A stretch of 64,000 nt of DNA from Bacillus sp. OK048. GTDB taxonomy: Bacteria; Bacillota; Bacilli; Bacillales; Cytobacillaceae. The DNA lies in contig NZ_FNHN01000004.1 of the NCBI RefSeq assembly GCF_900103525.1, positions 124,001-188,000 of the forward strand. The letters run 5' to 3'. The notes beneath the pieces are model-generated. The model searched no databases and was not told the DNA's origin. It saw nothing but the letters and a program-made list of their open reading frames with translations. A program made the translations under genes and the position numbers. This document shows, one piece after another, positions 52,841 to 61,655 of the stretch. The stretch's first letter is position 1; each line of letters starts with the position of its first letter.

Positions 52841-54031
52841 TCACATATTATTTTTCAAGTACTTTTTTCGCCATGAATTTAGGAGCAGGATACATATAAC
52901 TAAAAATTGTGATAAAAACAGGACTGCATCCCAAAATACAAAACTTGTGGCCGGTTCTATTAAATTGGGGAGTGCTAACTCTAAAGCATAGAGTAATACC
53001 GGTATATAATATATTGAAATGAGCAGCAGGGTAATGGACACCCCAAGGACATAAAAGATGGAATAACCGTAGACGACATATTTTTCACCTACGAAAACTT
53101 CATCCTTATGAGATGCTGATTTTAGGAATGGAATACGATTTCGAATTTTTTGCTTCGCATTTTCCATGAGATTGTAATAGCCGGTTACATTTTCAATAAC
53201 ATAATATAAATCCGTCTTCATATATACACAGCACTGGTAGATCACTCTAATAAACACATCATATACGACTAAGGATATTAAACTCAGAAAAATCCCTGAT
53301 GCATTTGGAAATATTAGCTTACTCATAAGCGCAGCAAACAGAATAACAGTATCAAAACAAAGACCTGCTAGATATAATACATTTCGATCTTTTCCAGGGA
53401 GTCTCCATACAGATGCCATATCAGTTTCCAGGACAACCAGGAGGAGCCGATGTCCTATTCCAAGCTTCGTGGGGAGATCGTATGCTCTCATCGCCAAAAT
53501 ATGACCGAACTCATGGACTAATACAAGCGAAAACGTTACACCCAAATATGCAATCATATTTATTACCATTACATCAGAAATAAACACATCTTCATAGCTA
53601 GGAATTAAGGATGGTTTAGTAATTAAAAGAATGAGGTTTACCAAGAATAAACTTACATAAATCAGTAGCGAAATCTTATTAAAAAAGAATTTTCCTATCT
53701 TTGAAGAAATCCATTGGAAGCCTAAATTCTCTTTTTCTTTGACCATTTTTTTGACCTTAACACCATCTATCTCCTCAATCAGCTCCAGCTCAAGAAGCTG
53801 TTGAGAAAAATCTAAAAGATCGACTTCTTCATCGGGAAAATTTAATTTCAGAGTCTCCTCTATCTCTCCTAGTTTTTCACCTTCCTCAATTAATTTGATG
53901 GCTTCTATACATACTTCTGGCATTTCAAAAAATTCACCAGAGGTTATATCTTCAACAATATAATGTTTTTTATCTCTGCGAATATCAATAGGAGTGATAG
54001 AAAGTCGCGATTGGAGTGTTATGTTCAACAA
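52841..54031 (-). CDS. PqqD-like/M50-type membrane metalloprotease
   Basis: A protein of about 396 residues. Residues 1-90 look like a PqqD/RRE winged-helix peptide-binding domain (ITPIDIRRDKKHYIVEDITS, DFSQQLLELELIEEIDG). Then come six or more membrane helices with the zinc motif HEFGH in VLVHEFGHILAMRAYDLPTK and a downstream Asp (AGLCFDTVILFAALMS), as in M50 site-2 proteases and YydH-like RiPP proteases. Two tandem TTG codons (54034, 54031) are possible starts; AAGGAG lies 11-14 bases upstream. It follows a 21-residue peptide gene and probably matures or exports that peptide. Confidence 0.75.
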   Translation of the reverse strand: MLNITLQSRLSITPIDIRRDKKHYIVEDITSGEFFEMPEVCIEAIKLIEEGEKLGEIEETLKLNFPDEEVDLLDFSQQLLELELIEEIDGVKVKKMVKEKENLGFQWISSKIGKFFFNKISLLIYVSLFLVNLILLITKPSLIPSYEDVFISDVMVINMIAYLGVTFSLVLVHEFGHILAMRAYDLPTKLGIGHRLLLVVLETDMASVWRLPGKDRNVLYLAGLCFDTVILFAALMSKLIFPNASGIFLSLISLVVYDVFIRVIYQCCVYMKTDLYYVIENVTGYYNLMENAKQKIRNRIPFLKSASHKDEVFVGEKYVVYGYSIFYVLGVSITLLLISIYYIPVLLYALELALPNLIEPATSFVFWDAVLFLSQFLVICILLLNSWRKKYLKNNM

Positions 54032-54061
54032 AAAACACCGCTCTCCTTACCAAATTAGTAA

Positions 54062-54095
54062 TAAATAAAAGGATGCATAGCTTTCGCTTGCATCC
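54062..54095 (-). terminator. Leaky terminator between the peptide gene and the protease gene
   Basis: GGATGCA-AGC and GCT-A-TGCATCC pair around GAAA with one bulged A and run into TTTTATTTATT on the minus strand. It would give more peptide transcript than protease transcript. Confidence 0.7.
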
Positions 54096-54102
54096 CGCTT
54101 TA

Positions 54103-54168
54103 TTATCGACCTACATAAACGCACCACCAGCAAGTTGTTTTAACCTTCTTAAGTTTGCGAATTTTCAT
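54103..54168 (-). CDS. 21-aa peptide with CWWC motif, candidate RiPP or pheromone precursor
   Basis: The product is a basic N-terminal segment (MKIRKLKKVK) followed by TTCWWCVYVGR. The ATG overlaps the HD-GYP stop (TAATG) and is preceded by GGAGGTGG at ideal spacing, so translation is well supported. A short basic leader, a Cys-Trp-Trp-Cys aromatic core, a leaky terminator and a following PqqD-like protease are typical of a processed signalling or modified peptide. No such family is known to me. The Cys pair could form a disulfide or thioether. Confidence 0.75.
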   Translation of the reverse strand: MKIRKLKKVKTTCWWCVYVGR

Positions 54169-55331
54169 TATTCCACCTCCCTAAGTAATTCCCATTTTTC
54201 TGTCCAAGGATAATTTTGATGAAATTTAATCCACTCAGGATAAATTTGTTTAAACTTATCAACTAGTACTGGATCAAATTGTGAACCCCTACCTTCAATA
54301 ATTCGGTTATAAGCTTCTTCAAATGGCATCGCATCTCGATATGATCTAGATGAAGTCATCGCATCAAAAGCATCGGCAATTGCAGAAACTCTTGCAAGTA
54401 AAGGTATTTCTTCTCCCTTTAATTGATCAGGATAACCATTACCATCCCAACGTTCATGATGTGAGCGGATAACGTAAATACTATTCTGTATTCCTTCCAC
54501 ATTCTTAACGGCTTCTGCACCCACAACTGGATGAGACTTTATGATTTCAAATTCTTCATTGGTAAGTTTACCAGGCTTCATTAAAATTTGGTCAGGAATA
54601 TTCACTTTACCAATATCATGAAGCAAACAGGCATAATAGAATGACTTTTGTTCTTCTTTTGAAAATTTTCCAATTTCATTGGCAAACATTAATGCATATT
54701 TAGCTACACGTTCACTATGTCCTCTTGTATAAGGATCCTTGAGCTCTAGAGTAGCGATAACTCCTTTTACAATTCCCTCTAATTGGTTATCGTACGAAGT
54801 GCTGATAGCACGAACATAACCTTGGAAGCGGACTAATAAAAAGAAAGACAATCCAGATAAAATTACCAGCAAGACTATTGGCACGACAACTAAAGATGTT
54901 TTTAATAATACACCGGTAGCGATGTATTTTAGTGTAAATCCAAGAGTAACTGACCAAAAGTATTTGGAATTTAAGAAAATAGGCAATGATAGAATTAGAA
55001 ATATCTCTACCACATTTCCACTCTTGTATCCGTGAGTATTACCAAGAAATGAAACAATATCAACAAGGAAGGAAATAACTAAATAACTGAATATAAATAC
55101 ATATTTTATCCAATCTTGTTTATTTACTTTACTAAAATAATACCCAATGGGGAGTATTACCAATAACACGATATAGTTGAGATACCATATATTATTAGGG
55201 AGCCCTATGGCTTCATTCGTTTCGATATACTCTGGACTAATGTAATAGTAGAATAGATCCCAACCAACTATTAAAATATATGATATTAATAAATACCATT
55301 TAACGGTTCGTTTTTCTTCATGTGGTATCAT
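54168..55331 (-). CDS. Six-TM HD-GYP domain protein, putative c-di-GMP phosphodiesterase
   Basis: A 387-residue protein. The N-terminal half has six hydrophobic helices (to about residue 165) homologous to the neighbouring kinase (shared SGNVVEIF, LPIFLNSKYFW). The C-terminal HD-GYP domain is complete: RGHSERVAKYA, LLHDIGKVNIPDQ, HHERWDGNGYPDQLKG and IADAFDAMTSSRSYR. HD-GYP enzymes hydrolyse c-di-GMP. ATG at 55331 with GGAGG upstream. Its stop overlaps the peptide start, so the peptide may report to this sensor or be co-produced with it. Confidence 0.87.
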   Translation of the reverse strand: MIPHEEKRTVKWYLLISYILIVGWDLFYYYISPEYIETNEAIGLPNNIWYLNYIVLLVILPIGYYFSKVNKQDWIKYVFIFSYLVISFLVDIVSFLGNTHGYKSGNVVEIFLILSLPIFLNSKYFWSVTLGFTLKYIATGVLLKTSLVVVPIVLLVILSGLSFFLLVRFQGYVRAISTSYDNQLEGIVKGVIATLELKDPYTRGHSERVAKYALMFANEIGKFSKEEQKSFYYACLLHDIGKVNIPDQILMKPGKLTNEEFEIIKSHPVVGAEAVKNVEGIQNSIYVIRSHHERWDGNGYPDQLKGEEIPLLARVSAIADAFDAMTSSRSYRDAMPFEEAYNRIIEGRGSQFDPVLVDKFKQIYPEWIKFHQNYPWTEKWELLREVE

Positions 55332-55488
55332 ATAATCCTCCGTATTTCTCATACATGTTTATTTATATTTCTCCATTTTTTTGCATAAAACACGATAGAA
55401 TAGTATTCTTCTACATTATATCTCATTGCAGATAGGGTTGTAACCATATTATAATGCTGATTTTTGTATAATTATAGAATTTTTTTTT

Positions 55489-56727
55489 TCAAATTTGCGA
55501 TATTGGCAGAGTTACTATAACTTTTGTCCCATGACCAAGTTTACTTTCAATTTTTAAATCACCCTTATGATCACCAATAATTTGTTTTGTTACCATTAAT
55601 CCAAGACCTGTACCATCTTTTTTTGTTGTGAAAAATGGTTCCCCCAGATTTAGAATACTTTTGTCATCAATTCCGGAACCTTCATCCTGAATAGAGATAT
55701 TCATCTTATTAAGGTCTACAACTTTTACCTTTATCTTTATTTTCCCGCCACTCGGCATTGATTCAATTGCATTTTTTATTAGATTTATAAGAACCTGTTT
55801 GAGCTGCTTCCTGTCACAATCAATTGGTGGTAATGGGCCTGCCATCGTTGTTTCGACTGAAACTCCCATCTTCTCAGCCTGCTGTTGAGTTATCGATAAT
55901 GTATACTCAATAATTTTTTCAATACTCGCCTTTGAAAAATTAATCTCTTTAGGTTTTCCTAGATACATCAAATCATTAACAATGGAATTGATTCGATCAA
56001 TTTCTTTGATCATAATTGGATAAAAATCATTTGTATTGGGATAACTTTCCTGCTGTAGCTGTGTGAAACCCTTTAATGATGAAAGAGGATTGCGTATTTC
56101 ATGACCAATACCTGCTGCCATCTGACCAATCACGGCAAGTTTCTCATTTTGTCTAAGCTCTAAATGAACTGAAGTTAAAGCATTAATATATGAAGTAAAC
56201 CGAGTTAATAGAAAAAAGGCTATAACAGAAAGTATACAGAAAACAATAATTGCAATTACAACAGTAGATGTTTGCAAGATTCCACCAATGATTATGTATT
56301 TTCCTATCATACATATTGAAGCAGTCCAAAAGTACTTTTTATTTACAAAGATTGGTGAGAAAAAAACAAATAACAATTCAACAATATTTCCTGATCCAAA
56401 GGGTTTGTCCGAACCCAAATAAATAACCAGACTATTTACCGTTTCGATAGCCGCATAACTAAAGAGATAAATATATTTAACAATATAAGGATTTCCCTTT
56501 TTGATAAAATAAAGCGCTACAGGAAGAAGTAGTAGAACAGCTAAATGAAAGAACAATCCAAAACCTTCATTAGGTGCACCGATCTCTCCCTCTTTGGTAT
56601 AAGAAGGCATCAGATAGTAATAATAAAAATCATATGCAAAGAAAAAAATATAAAAAAGTACTAGAAAAAATTTTATTGTTTTTGTTTCTTCCAAAATTAA
56701 ATTAGGATTTATAATGGTTTCTTTCAT
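55489..56727 (-). CDS. Six-TM sensor histidine kinase (KinB-like), paralogous to the HD-GYP sensor
   Basis: A 412-residue kinase with six N-terminal helices, then HisKA with phospho-His in MAAGIGHEIRNPLSSLKGFT and HATPase motifs (LINLIKNAIESMPSGG, DEGSGIDDK, GTGLGLMVTKQI). The sensor has the same SGNIVELLF and SPIFVNKKYFW signatures as the HD-GYP protein. The H-box resembles sporulation kinases (KinA/B family), so Spo0F/Spo0A input is plausible. ATG at 56727 with GAGAGG upstream. No response regulator is adjacent. Confidence 0.83.
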   Translation of the reverse strand: MKETIINPNLILEETKTIKFFLVLFYIFFFAYDFYYYYLMPSYTKEGEIGAPNEGFGLFFHLAVLLLLPVALYFIKKGNPYIVKYIYLFSYAAIETVNSLVIYLGSDKPFGSGNIVELLFVFFSPIFVNKKYFWTASICMIGKYIIIGGILQTSTVVIAIIVFCILSVIAFFLLTRFTSYINALTSVHLELRQNEKLAVIGQMAAGIGHEIRNPLSSLKGFTQLQQESYPNTNDFYPIMIKEIDRINSIVNDLMYLGKPKEINFSKASIEKIIEYTLSITQQQAEKMGVSVETTMAGPLPPIDCDRKQLKQVLINLIKNAIESMPSGGKIKIKVKVVDLNKMNISIQDEGSGIDDKSILNLGEPFFTTKKDGTGLGLMVTKQIIGDHKGDLKIESKLGHGTKVIVTLPISQI

Positions 56728-56862
56728 TCCTGTTTCCTCTCTTAGGACATACATTTAATATAAATTCAAATTATCTCCTACTATTCTACCACCTTTTTTA
56801 AAATATGCTTCCAGTTTTTTTGGAAATTCGATGAAATTCGACAAATTTCATCCAAATAGAAT

Positions 56863-56885
56863 GGACTTGCAAGCTAGGCAAGTCC
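56863..56885. terminator. Weak hairpin downstream of the second amidase gene
   Basis: GGACTTGC / GCAAGTCC around seven bases. The T-tract is poor on both strands (TTCTAATG on plus, ATTCTATTTGG on minus). Possibly ends the amidase message. Confidence 0.4.
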
Positions 56886-56962
56886 TTCTAATGATTCAAA
56901 CCACTCCCCAGAGCGTGAAGCGATTAGAATTAATTTGCGAAAAACAGCATTCCCTGTTACTC

Positions 56963-58462
56963 CTATCTAAAAAACGGGTTGTTTTGCACTGGGACCCACC
57001 ATTCAGATTGTTCTAGTATCCCTGCTAGCGAATATAACAGATTTTCCCTTCCTCTTGCTGCCATGAACTGTACACCTACTGGCAGACCAGATTGCGAGTG
57101 GTGTAAAGGTACTGTCATTGCGGGTTGACCGGTTAAATTTGCTAGCTGTGTAAACGGAGTTCTTTTTAAGTTGTTTTCAGCTACCTGTTCAACAATTCCA
57201 AGTTTTTTCAAGGCTCCTCCAACACCGAGTTTTCCTGCAGCATGCATAGCAAGTTTCTCTGTTTTACTTGGTTCAAGCTCGCCAATTTCAGCTGGCGGCA
57301 TGGCAGTCGTAGGTGTTAAATATAAATCATAGGTCTCATGAAAGCTTTCCATCGCCATCGCTGCTTTATCCCATTCTCTTATACTTAAGACGAATTCCTC
57401 AGCAGATGTAGCCTTACCCACTAACCCGATAATCCAAGTGGTCAATTCTACATCATTCATTGTCACTTTTTTGCCAAGGATATCATCAAGGGACGCCAAT
57501 TGCGCAGCAACCTCACCGAAATACATCGTTAAGTAACTATGGGCAAGGCTTTTTCCGTCAGTTGGTGCAGCCATTTCCACAACGTTATGTCCTAGTCCAT
57601 CTAAATATTTTGCCGTTTTATACACTGCCTCCTTACATTCGGGGTGAACCTCTGTTCCGAGGGGTGACTGAACAGTAAAAGCGATCTTTAATTTTTGATT
57701 TATTCCTTTGTTTACTTGCTCGAGATAGTTCCCATCGAAAGGGAGAACATGAAAAGCTGCTCCTTTCTCATAAACACTTATAGCATCTAGCATGGCTGCA
57801 CTGTCCCTAACGGATCTTGATAGGATTAAATCAACGGACGCACCTCGCCAGTATCTTCCATAAAATGGACCCACTGGCGTTCTGCCTCTCGTTGGTTTCA
57901 TGCCAAATAACCCACAATAAGCTCCAGGAATACGGATTGAACCTCCACCATCATTTGCTCCAGCAATCGGAACCATTCCACTGGCTACGGCTGCAGCGGA
58001 ACCGCCACTCGAACCACCAGGAGTATAGTTGAGATTCCAAGGGTTTCTTGCTGGTCCATAAATAGCAGGTTCGGTAATTCCCATCAAAGCAAATTCTGGG
58101 ATATTCGTCTGTCCAAGAAAAACCGCACCGGTCTTCCTCACATTCTTAATGTAATTGGAATCTGCTTTTGCTCGATAGTTTTGATACGCTTTTGACCCTA
58201 ACGTAATCCTTTCTCCCTCAATTTCCTGTGCTATGTCTTTTACCAGCATCGGTACCCCGGCAAAGCATCCTTCGAGATCTACATTCTCTGCCATTTTTTC
58301 TGCTGATAGGTACAATTTATTAATTACAGCGTTTAGTTTAGGGTTATCCTCTTCGATGGTTTTTATCGCTTCTGCTAAAACTTCCTTAGGATGTAGTTCT
58401 TTCATTTTTATTAATTGTGCCAGGCCAAGACCATCATAGTCTTTATAGTTAAAACCTTCCAC
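56963..58462 (-). CDS. Amidase-signature family amidase (second copy)
   Basis: A 499-residue amidase-signature enzyme. Triad: Lys in [13 protein letters not shown], Ser in [20 protein letters not shown] and nucleophile Ser in [23 protein letters not shown] is a further signature. It is only distantly like the first amidase (31001-32464). It resembles 6-aminohexanoate-cyclic-dimer hydrolase and other NylA-type amidases. GTG start with AGGGAAA upstream. No operon partner; substrate unknown. Confidence 0.85.
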   Translation of the reverse strand: MEGFNYKDYDGLGLAQLIKMKELHPKEVLAEAIKTIEEDNPKLNAVINKLYLSAEKMAENVDLEGCFAGVPMLVKDIAQEIEGERITLGSKAYQNYRAKADSNYIKNVRKTGAVFLGQTNIPEFALMGITEPAIYGPARNPWNLNYTPGGSSGGSAAAVASGMVPIAGANDGGGSIRIPGAYCGLFGMKPTRGRTPVGPFYGRYWRGASVDLILSRSVRDSAAMLDAISVYEKGAAFHVLPFDGNYLEQVNKGINQKLKIAFTVQSPLGTEVHPECKEAVYKTAKYLDGLGHNVVEMAAPTDGKSLAHSYLTMYFGEVAAQLASLDDILGKKVTMNDVELTTWIIGLVGKATSAEEFVLSIREWDKAAMAMESFHETYDLYLTPTTAMPPAEIGELEPSKTEKLAMHAAGKLGVGGALKKLGIVEQVAENNLKRTPFTQLANLTGQPAMTVPLHHSQSGLPVGVQFMAARGRENLLYSLAGILEQSEWWVPVQNNPFFR

Positions 58463-58561
58463 TTTCCCTACACCTCACTTTTTAACTCTTCATTGATTAT
58501 ATTTCTACTAACTATTCTCTTATTCCTTCAAAGTAATATGCATCTCTATCAAAACAACCAC

Positions 58562-58590
58562 TTGACATCTTTTAAAAATACGTGTATTAT
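58562..58590 (+). promoter_or_regulatory. Consensus SigA promoter without a downstream gene
   Basis: TTGACA, exactly 17 bases, TATTAT. It points into a gene-free 470-bp stretch and its only visible product is a structured RNA. Confidence 0.75.
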
Positions 58591-58596
58591 AAATGT

Positions 58597-58890
58597 TTGT
58601 GCTTAACATACATGTAACTTGTAATAGACGAGATAACGCAATGTAAGAATTTAATTCTGGCATTCTGCTTATGTTTTAAAAGTAACACTATTCACACTGG
58701 ATCGGCTTCGGAGCCGTAAGGATGTAAGAGAGGTAGGGCTTACGTCGTTTAGGTATAAAACCATCAGGTGGAACAGTAACCGCGGCAAATTGGTCTTTTA
58801 ATACCATTTATTATATATTAATTTTTACCTTGCAATGGCTGATCATCGAAACAACCATTCACAAGTTACATTTGTGATCTACATGGATCA
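58597..58890 (+). ncRNA. Structured non-coding RNA candidate, unknown class
   Basis: Starts about seven bases after a consensus promoter. Visible pairings: an outer 11-bp stem ATGTAACTTGT (58612) with ACAAGTTACAT (58861) closing about 260 nt; CGGCT-TCGG-AGCCG (58703-58716); GATGTAAG with CTTACGTC (58721-58746) around the purine loop AGAGGTAGGG; and GGTAT-AAAACCA with TGGT-CTTTTA-ATACC (58752-58805) enclosing GGTGGAACAG and ACCGCGGC. No reading frame with a ribosome site is present. It does not match tmRNA, 6S, SRP, RNase P or common riboswitches as I know them. Confidence 0.5.
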
Positions 58891-58892
58891 TA

Positions 58893-58928
58893 AGCAAAAG
58901 AAGGCAGAGGAAAATTTCCTCTGCCTTC
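58893..58928. terminator. Terminator of the YjjB/YjjP pair, possible end of the ncRNA
   Basis: A 14-bp near-perfect palindrome GAAGGCAGAGGAAA / TTTCCTCTGCCTTC. On the minus strand it ends in TTTTGC, terminating the exporter genes. The plus side has a weak T-tract (AATTTTAT). Confidence 0.75.
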
Positions 58929-58936
58929 GTCCAATT

Positions 58937-59386
58937 TTATACCTTAAAAGTCAAGCTTCCTTTCACTTTTCGAACCACTTGATTGATTACTTCTGAAAAA
59001 ACAAGCCCAAAGGCAATGGAGCCGGAAAGCAATGTTACCTTTGCACCTAATGCCATTGCTTGTAAAAAATCATCCTCTACAAAATTCCTCATCGTATCAT
59101 AGGATAGTCCACCTGGCACTAAAGGAATAATTCCTGCAACACTAAAAATAATTACAGGTGTTTTATAAAACTTAGCTAATTCCTGACTTACAATTCCTAC
59201 AAAAAGAGTAGCTCCTAGTGTTGCTAAAACAGCATCTCCTGTATATTTTTCTAATATAAAATAAATAATCCAGCCGCCCATCCCAACAAATCCGCATTTT
59301 ACTAATGTTTCCTTCGGTGCATTAAAGATCACTCCAAAAGCTGCTGTTGCAATAAAGCTAGTTATTAACTGTCCAATAATATCCAC
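58937..59386 (-). CDS. Threonine/serine exporter family, YjjB-type subunit
   Basis: A 149-residue membrane protein with four or five helices of the ThrE C-terminal half (DUF3815). Characteristic segments are FGVIFNAPKETLVKCGFVGM, ILEKYTGDAV, and the loop IIPLVPGGLSYDTMRNFVED. It pairs with the adjacent YjjP-like protein to form a two-subunit exporter; E. coli YjjPB exports succinate, while actinobacterial fused ThrE exports threonine/serine. GTG start with GAAGG upstream, 13 bp after the yjjP-like gene. Confidence 0.86.
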   Translation of the reverse strand: MDIIGQLITSFIATAAFGVIFNAPKETLVKCGFVGMGGWIIYFILEKYTGDAVLATLGATLFVGIVSQELAKFYKTPVIIFSVAGIIPLVPGGLSYDTMRNFVEDDFLQAMALGAKVTLLSGSIAFGLVFSEVINQVVRKVKGSLTFKV

Positions 59387-59399
59387 TTTAAACCTTCTT

Positions 59400-60161
59400 T
59401 CATAAAAAGGATAACACTACGGCTATTCCTGACCCAATCGCGAAGGCTGTCAGGAGGGCTTCCGCTCCTTTTGATAACCCTGACACCAAATGTCCAGCCA
59501 TCAAATCCCTTACAGCATTGGTGACCAATAGTCCAGGAACTAGTGTCATAACCGAGCCGATAATGATCTTATCTAAAAGCTGACCTATCCCTATTTTTAC
59601 AAAAATTAACGAAAGTAATCCAATAATGAATGAGGCCAAAAATTCAGAGAAAAACTTCACCGGGATGTAACGGTGAAAGTATAAAAAGCCAAAATATCCT
59701 ACTCCCCCGGTTAACATGGCAGGGATAAAGTCACTCCACACACCCTTAAACATAATCATAAAGCAGCCGCTGGCGATTGAGGCAGCTGCAACCTGAACCA
59801 TGAATGGAAAGGTTACATTTAATGCTTCAAGTTCCTTTAAATGAGTTAAAGCCTGCTCCAGATTGATCTCACCACTAGTTATCTTGCGCGATATACTATT
59901 TACCATGGCCACCTTTTTCAAATCGGTCGATCGTGTTGATATTCTAATTAGCTTTGTCTTAGCAGGCTCATCACTTTCAGCTGAGAAGATGATTCCCGTT
60001 GGTGTTACATAACTATGGGTCTTGTCAATTCCATAGGCTGCAGCAATTCTCATCATCGTATCCTCAACACGATACGTTTCTCCGCCGCTTTGGAGCATGA
60101 TTTTCCCCGCAAGTAAACAAACTTCCATTATTTCATATGTAAGCTTTCTTTCGTTATCCAT
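59400..60161 (-). CDS. Threonine/serine exporter family, YjjP-type subunit
   Basis: A 253-residue protein of the ThrE N-terminal half (DUF1212): a cytosolic N-domain with LLAGKIMLQSGGETYRVEDT and THSYVTPTGIIFS, then five hydrophobic helices ending in TLVPGLLVTNAVRDLMAGH and LTAFAIGSGIAV. It pairs with the YjjB-type subunit downstream. ATG at 60161 is preferred (GGTGA eight bases upstream); a GTG 15 bases earlier is possible. Confidence 0.86.
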   Translation of the reverse strand: MDNERKLTYEIMEVCLLAGKIMLQSGGETYRVEDTMMRIAAAYGIDKTHSYVTPTGIIFSAESDEPAKTKLIRISTRSTDLKKVAMVNSISRKITSGEINLEQALTHLKELEALNVTFPFMVQVAAASIASGCFMIMFKGVWSDFIPAMLTGGVGYFGFLYFHRYIPVKFFSEFLASFIIGLLSLIFVKIGIGQLLDKIIIGSVMTLVPGLLVTNAVRDLMAGHLVSGLSKGAEALLTAFAIGSGIAVVLSFL

Positions 60162-60318
60162 CTCTTCTTTCACCACAACAATTCTTTCTTTTTATGATTC
60201 CTAAGTCTAATCAAAACACCGCTGTTTATCAATCAAAAAAAGCCATTTCGCTACTCTTATATTTCGGAAAACCAAATAACACCTGAAGGATTTATGGAAA
60301 AATACATTTAGAATTAGT

Positions 60319-60345
60319 AAAAAGCAGAGTTCCCTCTGCCTTTTT
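60319..60345 (-). terminator. Terminator of yfkAB
   Basis: AGGCAGAG / CTCTGCTT hairpin with a four-base loop, running into TTTTTAC on the minus strand. Confidence 0.8.
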
Positions 60346-61462
60346 ATTCAACTATTTTATTTTGAAGTTTAGAAAAGTCAGCGTTCGGATAATAGCTGTT
60401 TTTCACTAACATATTGGGGCCTAGGCAGGAGACAGCTGGACAATGACAGCTTAATTCCTTAGCAGTTACGGTGGATTGCCAATTATTATAGGCATCTGTC
60501 AGCTTGGTATTTATGACATTTCCTAGTGGTGGGGTATCACCAAAGTCCGTGACAATAATCTCTCCATTAAAAATGTTGACATTCAAACGAGAACGGCCAT
60601 CGGGATCATTTCTAACTGTTACATTTTTACTTATAAAGAGTCTCTTTAAAAGTCTTAAATCCTCTGGTTCATCGCTGCATGCATAAAAAGGAAGCGTACC
60701 AAAAAGCATCCAAACGTTTTCATCGCGGATATCTAATAAGTGGTGAATCGCATCTCTTATTTCATTTAACGTTAACGATTCGAGATTACTAGCAAAATTA
60801 CTTGGATACATTGGGTGAATCTCATGGCGCTGACAGAGCATCTCATCAACAATTTGGCGATGTATTTTTTCCAGATGAGGCAGTGTTCGTTTGTTAAGCA
60901 TAGTTTCCGCAGATACCATCACACCTGCCTTCACTAGTTCCCTGCTATTTTCTATCATTCTGGTAAAATATTTTTCACGTTGTTTGTAATCAGGTTTGTT
61001 TGCCATCCTTGCGAATCCGCCCTCGACAAAATCATCAACAGTTCCCCAGTTATGCGAGATATGTAAAACATCCAAATAAGGAATAATTAATTCATAGCGT
61101 GCTAAATCAAGTGTCAAATTCGAGTTGATTTGCGTCCGAACGCCTCGTTCATGAGCATACCTTAAAATAGGCACCACATAGTTTTTGATAGCTGACAGAG
61201 AAAGCATTGGTTCTCCCCCTGTGATACTTAGAGATCGTAAGAATGGAATTTCATCTAACCTACGCAAAAGCAAATCTAGCGGAAGTGCTCTGGGGTCTTT
61301 TGATTGAAGAGTGTAACCTACTGCACAATGCTCACAGCGCATATTACATAAGGTTGTTGTCGTGAATTCGATGTTTGTAAGCAGCGACTTTCCATATTGT
61401 TTTATATCATTATAAGCTTCCCACGGGTCATGTTCAGGGGTAATTTTTTTCAAATAGGACAT
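60344..61462 (-). CDS. yfkAB: Radical SAM protein YfkAB (CxCxxxxC motif)
   Basis: A 372-residue radical SAM enzyme. Cluster-binding CNMRCEHCAVGY, the GGE motif SITGGEPMLSL, and C-terminal CHCPAVSC (the family's CxCxxxxC auxiliary cysteines) are present. It corresponds to B. subtilis YfkA/YfkB. The substrate is unknown; the C-terminal cluster suggests an auxiliary Fe-S site as in SPASM proteins. ATG at 61462 with AAGGAG upstream. No adjacent small peptide gene was found. Confidence 0.9.
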   Translation of the reverse strand: MSYLKKITPEHDPWEAYNDIKQYGKSLLTNIEFTTTTLCNMRCEHCAVGYTLQSKDPRALPLDLLLRRLDEIPFLRSLSITGGEPMLSLSAIKNYVVPILRYAHERGVRTQINSNLTLDLARYELIIPYLDVLHISHNWGTVDDFVEGGFARMANKPDYKQREKYFTRMIENSRELVKAGVMVSAETMLNKRTLPHLEKIHRQIVDEMLCQRHEIHPMYPSNFASNLESLTLNEIRDAIHHLLDIRDENVWMLFGTLPFYACSDEPEDLRLLKRLFISKNVTVRNDPDGRSRLNVNIFNGEIIVTDFGDTPPLGNVINTKLTDAYNNWQSTVTAKELSCHCPAVSCLGPNMLVKNSYYPNADFSKLQNKIVE

Positions 61463-61655
61463 AATAAACTCCTTAAAATTATTATAGAAAAACCACTTCA
61501 TTATAGCTGAAATAATGTTTTTATGGTTAATATTAAGCTTTAATAAAAATCTTATGTTATTATTTAATCTATTATTCTATATATGCATAATTAAAAGCTC
61601 CTCGATTGAAACTAAAAAGATAGAAATTGTTAAACAGTGGATGGTGATGAATAAG

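Noticed and set aside
58740..58800. T-box antiterminator (GGTGGAAC...ACCGCGG)
   Set aside because: The motif is interrupted by extra bases, no terminator follows closely and no amino-acid gene lies downstream on that strand.
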